A stretch of 64,000 nucleotides of DNA from the NCBI GenBank assembly GCA_032173965.1, contig CM063284.1:104470410-104534409 (forward strand), read 5' to 3'. Shown here one piece after another: positions 54,201-61,500 of this stretch; the first letter of the stretch is position 1, and each line of letters begins with the position of its first letter. The translations under genes were made by a program, and so were the position numbers. The notes beneath the pieces are model-generated. The model did no database searches, was not told the DNA's origin, and saw only the letters and a program-made list of their open reading frames with translations. Source of the DNA: Sitta carolinensis (Eukaryota; Chordata; Aves; Passeriformes; Sittidae).

Positions 54201-55223
54201 CTAAAATATTTAAGGAATATTTAAAAGGAATAGACCCTGGCAACATTGGGGTCCTATGAAAGAAGACACTCACAACACAAAGTCATGAGCTAAGCAGAAG
54301 GATTATAGATTTTTGGAAGGTTTGTATCTTAGAGAGAAAAAACAAATGCAGAGTATACTTCACATGTCATTATTCCTTAAACAAGAAAATGTATTGAGAT
54401 ACTCTTAAGACCTGCAGTGTGCATCATTCCCAAAAGGAAAAAAAAAAAAAAAAACAGCTCCCAAAGCAATTCTGGCTTCACAGTATTATTACTTATTGAG
54501 CAAGCACTGGAGGAAGGCAGACCATAAGATCTGCTTGCCTCAGATCCATTATTCCCTATAATGAAAATCTGTCAAAAAAGAAAAATTCCAAGATTACAGA
54601 GGGCCATTTTTGTTTTAATTTATTATGCAGAGAATGAACGCTATCTATACCTGTTCCCAAAACAGCTGACTTTTCTTTCTGAAGCTCCAGAAGTAGTTTT
54701 GCTCATGCTCAGCTTCCCAAAGGTGCTTCTGTCTTTCCTGAGGAATAGAGAGAAGGATTCAAGTGACTGTTTCTACCAAGTTATCTTTTGCTCATACAAG
54801 AACTATACATGCACTCATACATTCCCAAGCACCTTCATCACAGCAACATCTTAGAAAGGTCAAGTGATGCACCCAGCCATCTAAGAAACATGTAACTAAG
54901 TGTTACAATCTGAAACATGACACAGGTACACAAAAAGGTTAAAGTATTTTTGCAAAACTGGAGCACTTGTGCAAACATCCTTGCTTATAAGGAGCAGCCT
55001 TCTCATCATTTCAATTTTTTTTCCCCCTCGGTTGCTACTCACACACTCAAACACACTATGATAAATCTCTTCACAATTAGTTATATATACTAATTTTTAG
55101 CAATGTGACCAGCAAGACTTACATCTGAGGTGTTTGAAGTCCCATCTTGTTGTTGTCCTGCACTCTCAGTGCCATCATGGACTGTCGACTGCTGTTTCCA
55201 GCAATACTTGAGCTTCTCCTCAT
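42135..55223 (-). CDS. NDC80: NDC80 (HEC1), complete coding sequence in 16 exons
   Basis: Kinetochore protein NDC80, the microtubule-binding subunit of the four-protein Ndc80 complex (with NUF2, SPC24 and SPC25) at the outer kinetochore. Sixteen exons splice in frame to 1,923 nt: 640 residues plus TAA, against 642 in human. Order: basic, Ser/Thr-rich N-terminal tail (1 to about 78) with Aurora-type sites (MRRSSS, SERKVS); calponin-homology domain (about 79-194, with [13 protein letters not shown] and ALVWLIDC); long coiled coil with heptads; the Ndc80 loop (about 411-461, one exon); a second coiled coil to the C-terminus. The start has A at -3. It is transcribed toward SMCHD1 and divergently from METTL4. 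All residues expected for function appear present and no defect is seen. Confidence 0.98.
42612..42714 (-). CDS. NDC80: NDC80 exon 16 (residues 566-600)
   Basis: 103 bases. Encodes [20 protein letters not shown] then [14 protein letters not shown], matching the human C-terminal coiled coil ([20 protein letters not shown]). Confidence 0.95.
43221..43351 (-). CDS. NDC80: NDC80 exon 15 (residues 523-566)
   Basis: 131 bases. Acidic coiled coil: [20 protein letters not shown] then [14 protein letters not shown]. Donor GTAAGA splits a Gln codon. Confidence 0.95.
44831..44923 (-). CDS. NDC80: NDC80 exon 14 (residues 492-522)
   Basis: 93 bases, phase 0 at both ends. Encodes [20 protein letters not shown], a heptad-rich helix as in human. 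Donor GTAGAA is weak. Confidence 0.94.
45739..45828 (-). CDS. NDC80: NDC80 exon 13 (residues 462-491)
   Basis: 90 bases, phase 0 at both ends. Coiled coil restarting after the loop: [20 protein letters not shown]. Confidence 0.95.
46099..46251 (-). CDS. NDC80: NDC80 exon 12 (residues 411-461, Ndc80 loop)
   Basis: 153 bases, exactly 51 codons with phase 0 at both ends. Encodes [14 protein letters not shown] and [20 protein letters not shown], the non-coiled loop that interrupts the coiled coil and recruits partners in other species. Confidence 0.97.
47406..47611 (-). CDS. NDC80: NDC80 exon 11 (residues 342-410)
   Basis: 206 bases. Coiled coil with [20 protein letters not shown] and [16 protein letters not shown], nearly identical to human. 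Ends in phase 0 before donor GTATGT. Confidence 0.97.
47893..48037 (-). CDS. NDC80: NDC80 exon 10 (residues 294-342)
   Basis: 145 bases. Coiled coil: [20 protein letters not shown], as in human QKYQAYMSNLESHSAILDQ. Donor GTAAGG. Confidence 0.95.
48719..48825 (-). CDS. NDC80: NDC80 exon 9 (residues 258-293)
   Basis: 107 bases. Coiled-coil start: [20 protein letters not shown] and [11 protein letters not shown]. Donor GTTAGT is a non-consensus GT site. Confidence 0.94.
49895..49988 (-). CDS. NDC80: NDC80 exon 8 (residues 227-258)
   Basis: 94 bases. Encodes [20 protein letters not shown] then [10 protein letters not shown], leading from the globular head into the coiled coil. Donor GTAAGT. Confidence 0.95.
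51291..51380 (-). CDS. NDC80: NDC80 exon 7 (residues 197-226)
   Basis: 90 bases, phase 0 at both ends. Encodes [20 protein letters not shown], diverged but colinear with human [20 protein letters not shown]. Donor GTACCA is atypical, yet required to join exon 8 in frame. Confidence 0.92.
52157..52259 (-). CDS. NDC80: NDC80 exon 6 (residues 162-196)
   Basis: 103 bases. Encodes [20 protein letters not shown] and [13 protein letters not shown], the most conserved stretch of the calponin-homology domain. Confidence 0.97.
52486..52700 (-). mobile_element. Old CR1 remnant in NDC80 intron 5
   Basis: Begins GATTCACAGAATC and continues GAAAAGGATCCCTAAGGATCA and AAATCCAACTCC, a diverged inverted CR1 3' end. 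Later CTTGAACTCCCA and TTGGTGCAGCAGAG blocks are consistent but weak. Confidence 0.6.
53462..53634 (-). CDS. NDC80: NDC80 exon 5 (residues 105-162)
   Basis: 173 bases. Calponin-homology domain core: [20 protein letters not shown] and [16 protein letters not shown]. Donor GTAAGA splits a Gly codon. Confidence 0.96.
53761..53884 (-). CDS. NDC80: NDC80 exon 4 (residues 63-104)
   Basis: 124 bases. End of the tail ([16 protein letters not shown]) and start of the calponin-homology domain ([20 protein letters not shown]). Phase 0 at the end, donor GTAACA. Confidence 0.95.
54651..54737 (-). CDS. NDC80: NDC80 exon 3 (residues 34-63)
   Basis: 87 bases. Encodes [14 protein letters not shown] and SERKVS, matching human TFGKLSINKPTSERKVS. 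This is the middle of the Aurora-regulated tail. Donor GTATAG is weak; the split Arg codon fits exon 4. Confidence 0.93.
55123..55223 (-). CDS. NDC80: NDC80 exon 2, coding part (residues 1-34)
   Basis: ATG at 55223-55221 in context ACCATGA, after an acceptor AG a few bases upstream (55233/55232 or 55230/55229). Encodes [17 protein letters not shown] and LRVQDNNK, the basic tail start, as in human MKRSS. Arg-Arg-Ser is an Aurora B consensus. Donor GTAAGT. Confidence 0.94.
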
Positions 55224-55354
55224 GGTGACTGCTGTAAATCACAATCCTCAGTACCCCAGCAGTATCAGAAAATCCAGGACCTAAGGATTTTCTTTTCTAA
55301 ATGCCACAACGAGTCTTTTCAAATGCTCAGGATAAACAAGTAGACCTGTACATT

Positions 55355-55398
55355 GGATCAAAAAGAAAAAAAAAAAAAAAGAAAGAAAGAAAAAAATT
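55355..55398. repeat. A-rich simple repeat in NDC80 intron 1
   Basis: Poly-A interrupted by GAAA units (AAAAAGAAAAAAAA... GAAAGAAAGAAA), a short microsatellite-like tract. Confidence 0.75.
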
Positions 55399-56151
55399 AT
55401 GTTAGACTCCAGAAACATACAAGAGCAGCCACAGCCTTTTAAACCGTTTTATTCATGAAAGTATCAGTGCTTATTCCAAAACTAATGTTTTGCCTTTCTT
55501 TATATTTGGTCATTTCAAACCTACAGGTGCCAAAAGCAAAAGAGCTTGAGAAATTTTTCAGTTCAGTCCACTGGGAAAAAGGCCACACTACCACAAGTAC
55601 ACGAGTACTGCTTGCAGCATTTAAGCCATACATCAGCTCCTGAGCTGCTCATTCTAAGCCTACCCATTCATTTGCAACTGATCTCCCAGTATCATAGCAC
55701 TACAACTGGAAAACCTATTCTATTATGGCTCTTTTCAGGCTATGCATACAGAATATAAATCAAACTGGAATATTAATACCATTGTCCCCAATGTGGCATT
55801 AAGGGGGAATTTCAAGTAAACAGAATTAACTCGTGAAAAAAATGTCAGCTTCTGCTCTCTACAGAGGTTCTATTTGTGGGATGGACTTAAATGACTGAAT
55901 TATAACTAATAAAAAAACCCTCCATTACAGACATTACCAAAACACATTGTTAATATAAACTGTTCCTTCATTTTGCTTCCAGTGCCACTGCTCACAAACC
56001 ACAACAGAAGTTTAGCTCAAGCTCAATTCTTAGGGCAGCATATTCATGACCTCACTGTGTCTGGGGAAGAATTTGCATTATTCCATTACTGTAACTTGGA
56101 CCAACCAGAGAGTGGTTGAATTTTCACAGACATAGGAAGCGATTAGCTTCT

Positions 56152-56765
56152 AGAATAACAGAATCAATTACGTTGGAAAAGACCTCCAAGATCATCAAGT
56201 CCAACTTATGAACAAACACCACCTTGTAAGGTAGACCATAGCACTAAGTGCTACATCCAGCCTTTCCTTAAACACCTTCAGGGACACTGACTCCACCACC
56301 ATGCTGGGGCAGGGGTGGTGGATGTTTAAGCAAGCTTAACACACTCATTCACGACAGCAGTCCATTCCAGTGTATAATCACCTTTTCTGAAGAGGAATTC
56401 CTCCAACTGTCCCACCAAAGCCTGGCTCAGTTTGAGTCCGTGTCCTCTCGTTGATTGCCTGGGAGAAGAGCCCGACCCAGCTGGCTGCACCCTCCTTTCA
56501 GGTGGCTGTAGAGAGTTCCCCAGAGCCCCCTTTACTCAAGCTAAACGCTCACAGCTCCCTCAGGCATTCCTCATAGGACTTGTGCTCCAGACCCTTCCGC
56601 AGCTCCGCTGCCCTTCTCTGGACACGGCAGTGTCCTCACTGAATTGGGGGGCCCAGAACTGAACGCAGCACTGGAAGTGCGGCCTCACCAGAGCCGCGTA
56701 CAGGGAGACTGTCACTGCCCTGGTCCTGCTGGCCACACTGCTGCTGACGTATGCCAGGACGCTGT
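56152..56765 (-). mobile_element. CR1 LINE fragment in NDC80 intron 1
   Basis: Left end ATAACAGAATCAATTACGTT then GGAAAAGACCTCCAAGATCA is the inverted CR1 3' terminus. Blocks CTCCACCACC, CTGCCCTTCTCTGGACACG, GGGGGGCCCAGAACTGAACG and TGCTGGCCACACTGCTGCTG follow in CR1 order. It ends about 200 bases from the putative non-coding exon 1 of NDC80, at the edge of the CpG island. Confidence 0.88.
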
Positions 56766-56968
56766 AAGTGCAGAGTTTGAGCAGAGATTTAAGAGCAGTT
56801 TGCCAGAACAAACGCGCCAGCGGGGGGAAAAAAAAACCCAACAAAATCCCCCCAAAAAACAGGAGCGCGGCAGAGCTGGACGCAGCTCCGCCCGCTCGCC
56901 CTGAGAGCGCGTCTAAACCGCACCGAAGGTGGCTGGGGCACTCAGCAGTGAGGCCAGCCGGGACTCAC

Positions 56969-57060
56969 CGCCGCCGCACGGATGCTTATCCCGCTGGGTG
57001 AGGGGCTGAGGATGTGGGTGTGGGTGTTGGTGCTGCCCTCTCGTTCTCCGCCCTGCCGTT
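56969..57060 (-). other. NDC80: Putative non-coding first exon of NDC80
   Basis: A consensus donor (GTGAGT) on the minus strand directly after 56969 lies in the CpG island, upstream of the first coding exon, which itself has a good acceptor before its ATG. A 5' UTR exon is therefore likely. The donor is firm; the transcription start, given here as about 57,060, is a guess. Confidence 0.5.
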
Positions 57061-57091
57061 ACCGCTAGCGCCGCCGCCACCGCCTCGGAAT

Positions 57092-57097
57092 TTCAAA
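57092..57097 (-). promoter_or_regulatory. NDC80: CHR-like cell-cycle element (TTTGAA) facing NDC80
   Basis: On the minus strand the promoter reads GGGCGGGCGGATTTGAAATT. TTTGAA is the core cell-cycle genes homology region bound by DREAM and MMB complexes, and GC-rich CDE-like GGCGG lies just before it. NDC80 is a known G2/M gene, so such an element is expected. The spacing differs from the textbook 4 bp if the nearest GGCGG is used. Confidence 0.5.
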
Positions 57098-57153
57098 TCC
57101 GCCCGCCCGGACGTGCCCCAGAGCGTCACACGGAACTGCGTCACGGCCGGCCG

Positions 57154-57186
57154 CGGGCGGGGCGGGCGGGGCGGGGAGGGCGGGGG
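57154..57186 (+). promoter_or_regulatory. GC-box (Sp/KLF) cluster
   Basis: Overlapping GGGCGG motifs in a run of G and C (GGGCGGGGCGGGCGGGGC and onward), centred between the two divergent genes. Confidence 0.7.
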
Positions 57187-57187
57187 G

Positions 57188-57223
57188 AATGGAGCGGGGA
57201 ATGGAGCGGGGAATGGAGCGGTG
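57188..57223 (+). repeat. Three tandem 12-bp units in the METTL4-proximal promoter
   Basis: AATGGAGCGGGG is repeated at 57188, 57200 and 57212 (last copy with one change), with a looser GAATGGAGG after it. It lies just upstream of or within METTL4 exon 1. Confidence 0.85.
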
Positions 57224-57229
57224 AGAATG

Positions 57230-57293
57230 GAGGGGAGGAGGATCCCAACCCCCGGAAGGGCCATGGCAGTACAGCGACATGGCAGCGCCCGTG
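57230..57293 (+). other. METTL4: Putative non-coding first exon of METTL4, with two upstream ATGs
   Basis: A consensus donor (GTGAGT) follows base 57293. The exon carries ATGs at 57263 and 57279, the second in strong context (GACATGG). Spliced to either plausible acceptor (exon start 58012 or 58063), both frames meet a stop before the METTL4 start, so they are short upstream reading frames. The 5' end of the exon is not known; 57,230 is approximate. Confidence 0.55.
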
Positions 57294-58011
57294 GTGAGTG
57301 TGTGCCAGGCGCTGCCGGGCCGCGGCGAGCCCTGGGCTTTTCTCCCGCCGCCGAGAGTTTTCCTGAGGAAAAGCCCGAGCTCTCGGTGCCTGTATGCCCG
57401 TGGGGATGGGAGTCGACGCCTGGCCTCAACAGCGCTGGGGCCGCGGCTGGCTCTGCCCTTGTGCCCATATTACTGCTCCCGGGTGCCGTCATATAGCGTT
57501 TATTTATGTGTGTAGATTCAGCATATGCGTATGTATGTATGTATATCGACAAGACATATATGTGTGTTTATGCGTGGATATATATAGCGTTTGTGTGTAT
57601 ATATAGCGTGTGCATATATTCAGTATATATGTAGTCTGTGTAGTATGTGTGTAACACGTAGTAAAGCTAGGTAGAGTAAATGCATATATATATGTTGTGC
57701 ATATACAGTGTATCGATATACACATATACCATATAGTCTTAGACATAATCGGTGTGTCCTGTGGGTGTTTTCTGACTTGTTAAAAGGAGCCAGAGTAAGT
57801 GCATACCGTATAACAGTATAAAAAGTCATATAAAATTTGAGTACTACAAAAGCATAGTGGTATAGGGATGAACATAATGGGGAAACCAGCTGAAGTCAGA
57901 AGTTTCAGCAGTGTGCCCTGTGTGTTCATGGAAATGGCTGTCAAAAGGTAGGTGCTGATTTATTAAACAATGATAATTCTGTAAAAGGAATTCTTATAAA
58001 AATTCCGACAG
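57294..58011. other. METTL4 intron 1 with a TG/TA-rich simple-sequence region
   Basis: After the CpG island, 57,500-57,730 is a degenerate mixture of GTATGTAT, TATATA and TGTGTG runs, repeated with variations of ATATATAGCGTGTG. No coding content; apparent Tyr/Thr/His-rich frames on the minus strand are repeat artefacts. Confidence 0.7.
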
Positions 58012-58097
58012 GAGGAGGCTGCTCCGGGAAGTGTGGATGATTGGTGAAGGCTGTGGTTTCAGGGAGCTGATTTTTCGTCCTGACAAGGGGACTTATG

Positions 58098-58526
58098 ATG
58101 TCCGTGGTACATCGTCTGACAGCGGGATGGCTTGTGGATCATCTCTCTTTCATCAACCGGTGTGGCTATGAGATCTGTGACTCCTTTGCACACCCTGGTG
58201 GTGTCACTCGCAATGCTTCTGTCACATCTACCGAAGACTGTCACAGTATATCTACTTTTGCTGCCACCTCCTCATCAAGCGACAGTCCTCCTTATGGTCC
58301 TGGAAATGCCATAGAAGCAGAAGTTAAAAGAGCAAAAGTGAGATACGTGTTTCGGGAGGAGTTCTTTGCTATTTCTAAGCCCCATATAGCTGCAGGTCCT
58401 GAGGAGCAGCTGTGTCAGGGGTGCCCTGAGGTGAGTCTGACAGAAATAAAGGCCAACAGCAACAGAGAGGAATACCAAGAAGGAGCAAAGAGTGACATTG
58501 GAGATTCTCTTGCCACTGCTAGGAAG
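58098..58526 (+). CDS. METTL4: METTL4 exon 2, coding part (residues 1-143)
   Basis: Two adjacent ATGs (58095 and 58098); the second is chosen because human starts MSVVH and because it has A at -3. Conserved start MSVVHRLTAGWLVDHLSFIN, then a poorly conserved Ser/Thr-rich region, with VRYVFREEFFAISKPHI aligning to human FVFRPELFDVTKPYI. Donor AAG/GTATGT. Confidence 0.93.
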
Positions 58527-61500
58527 GTATGTTCTCTGTAACACAGTAAATTACAGTAATCCCTTGAAAAATAATATGCTACTAATATTGTTTTGCATAC
58601 CTGAGTCTTTTGAGGTAGTGTAGAAGAGCAGGAACTTTTGAGGATATTCTTGTGTCCCTAATGTCAGTAGTGTGCATTCTGTGTCTCATAAGCAGTGGAT
58701 TGCTCCCAAAATCTCCTGACACTGGTTGTGTCATGTACATAGCCTGAAACTGTGGTAGCTGTTGAGATTGTGCAGATTAGTGAGTTGGGAAGGACAGTAT
58801 GAATTTACTGCCGGTGTTGTTCAGTGCTGATACATATGGACAAAAGAAAATTAGAGTCATAGGTCTAAACCAATAAATGTAATTATGAAGACATTGTTAA
58901 TTTTTTTTCTTTTATTGGCAAAGTGCACTTGGCAGCCGAAACTTTTAGTATGGGCCCAAAGGAGGCATGAGAACAAACTGTGCACTAGGTACCTTCAGAT
59001 CCTAGTGCCATGAATAGTTTAAAACAGCTTTGAGCCTATGTACCTTGTGAATGCTTGTAGCTGGCTAGGTATTTTCAGATCTTTTTGCTTATTTGACTTG
59101 TGCTTATAATAGAGAAAGAGATGAAACGTTTCTTCTGCTTTTAAAGAGTTAATTTGTAATTCAGGTATGTTTGATTTTTTTTTTTTTTCTCTTCTTATAA
59201 TCATTGTGGAATGATACGGATTTTTTTTTGTTGTCTTTTGCTAATTCTGCAGAAACGTAAAAGGAAATGTGTATTCAACCAAGGTGAACTGGATGCTCTG
59301 GAATACCATTCAAAGGTAGGTTGGAGAAAACGTATATTTTTCAAGTACATGCTACTTGACTTTGGGCATGTGTGGACTGGAGGGCATGGTTGCCAACAAA
59401 TTCTGGTTTTGTAGCTTGTTCCGCTGGTGCATAGAAGAAAAGGGAAAGGAAGGTCAGTTTCTCCAATCCTTGTTTGAATTCATGCTTACAGAGTAGATCT
59501 TCTGTGTAGATACATGTGAAATTGTATCTGAGACATTAGGAAGAGCTGGAAGCTTCATTCACAAAGTAACTTGGACTGCTACAGACAACTGTTGTGATGA
59601 GTTGAATATTAGGAAGTGATTTGAAATTGGCAGCATAACCTATTCAGAAGATCAGCTCCTCAGTGTTTCAGGACACTGTGCTGGAGTTACTCAAAACTTT
59701 TGTGAACAAATGTGCTTCGAAATACCTTATTCTGCAATTGAAAAAAAAAAGTTAAATCTTTCTCTTAACATTTTATATTGTTCTACTAAAGCATTATGAA
59801 TGAATTGGAATTCAAATCTGTATGCTTATGTCAGTTATGTACTGGTGAAGATACAACTGAATTACACTGAAGCATAATAGTGAATTATAGAATTGCAATC
59901 TATAGGTAATGTTTGATGTATTCTTACTGCTTTCCCAAATAGTGATGTGAACCTGAACTAGAAGCTACACTTGCTTTCTTTCCTTTGACAAAGATGTTAG
60001 TCATATTGGGCTTATTGTTTGAATCTGTTCTGCTTGAACTACATTTAGATGACTATGCTTGTTTTCTTTTACGTGGCAACAATCCTGTAGTAAACATGTG
60101 CAGCTTGCTGATACAGTGTAGAAGTCATGTGATTATTTTTGTGAATAAGCTGTGCATGTGCACAATCATCTTAAAAGAGAAAACTTTGAAGTTCAACATC
60201 AACATGAGTATGAAAATGTTAAGGCTAAAATAAAATCATTCAACAGTAGAAATAAGGAAAGAAATAAAGAGAAGAAATTTGGTGTCTTGGAGGCTTGTGT
60301 AATTTCAAATGATACTTGGTGAATATGTGGAAAAGAGAGTTTGGAAAAATCTGTGACTCCAGTTAGCCTCTTTAATCATTCACAGATTAGAAAGTATTTG
60401 GGTTTTACTGTATTTGTGTTGTTAAAGGTTATAAAAACGATAACCTTATAACTTGCAGAGGCGAGTCAACCCAGAGTATTTTGACTCTTATTTATATCTG
60501 CAGGCTTGTCAAAAATAAACCCAAACAACCCTAATTTTGTTTCTGCAAGTGAATCTATGAATTGAATCAATTTTTGAATTTCAATCAGTATCAACATAAG
60601 GAACAGTACAAAATAAGGTAAATTCCTTCAGCAGCTGTTTGTTAAAACTCCTGCTTCTGTTGCTTCATAGTCAAAGACTTTGTCCACTTTGTCCAACTGT
60701 GTGTTAATGCATGCATATAAGAAGTTTAATTTCTAAAGACATGTTTATTAATTCTGTTGAAGCAGTATGAACTTCTCTTATCATAAACCTAAGTATCACA
60801 AACTAAAAATTTATGACTCTCTACTCTCTGATATCTAGAGGTGGCACTATTAAATTATAAAAAAATTTTGTTTCTTCCCCTGTCACTAATCTGGGAATTG
60901 TAATAAAGTGTATTTTGTAAAACCCTCTTGTAATCTTCAAGGTTCTGTTATCAGAAGCTTTTGAAACCATGCTATGCATTTGAAACCTTTAATAAAGCCA
61001 CTGTAACTGGCAATGGACAAATGGATAAACCCACCTCACTGACAATCAAAACTCATAAAGGCTCCGTGATTTGGAAATAAAATGGGTCCCTAATTTTTGT
61101 GAAGGGAGGGTGCTGAAGTCAATGACAGTGTATAAAGATTCAAGAGTTTTGTCATCCTGGACTAACAGGCTATTTGAGAGGTTTGCCACTTAGAAAAGTT
61201 GCAAAAATAAAATTGTGATACTTTAATTTGATTTGATTGTAATTCTGTATTACTGTAAAACGCATAAACTGTAGTTTTATGAAGTGAATTGAAATGTGTA
61301 AAATGACTGATTTTTAGATCCCAGTATACATTTAAATTAAAAATATGTTCGTGGGCACAGTAACTTGAAATTAAATTAGAATTTTAAATTAAACTTCAGA
61401 TAATTGCTTTGAAACTTGTTTTTGGATGTCACATCTGTTGTCTAAAATGTTTTATTCAGTAGTTTTTCACTCTTTCTTTCTCCAGCCTTCTAATTATTGT

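Larger units (their letters stand above)
48826..54650. other. NDC80 introns 3-8: non-coding
   Basis: Introns of 1,069 (8), 1,302 (7), 776 (6), 1,202 (5), 126 (4) and 766 (3) bases. Intron 7 has an AT-rich patch at about 50,815-50,890 with TATGTATATAT-type simple repeats. Intron 5 carries a CR1 remnant. A poly-A run lies near 54,438-54,455 in intron 3. Confidence 0.55.
56870..57480. promoter_or_regulatory. CpG island, divergent promoter of NDC80 (minus) and METTL4 (plus)
   Basis: GC- and CpG-dense block between the NDC80 first-exon donor (56968/56967, exon end GGCGGCG before GTGAGT on the minus strand) and the METTL4 first-exon donor (exon end 57293, GTGAGT). The two donors are only about 325 bases apart, so the transcripts start head to head. 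It holds a GC-box array (57154-57186), two CGTCA CREB/ATF half-sites (57124-57128 and 57139-57143), a triple 12-bp repeat (57188-57223), and a CHR-like TTTGAA for NDC80. No TATA box. Confidence 0.85.

Noticed and set aside
57014..57552. Open frames of 160-188 codons across the NDC80/METTL4 promoter
   Set aside because: They are promoter CpG sequence read through; no similarity, and they cross both first-exon donors.
57504..57829. Tyr/Thr/His-rich open frames on the minus strand
   Set aside because: Translation of TATA/TGTG simple repeats in METTL4 intron 1.
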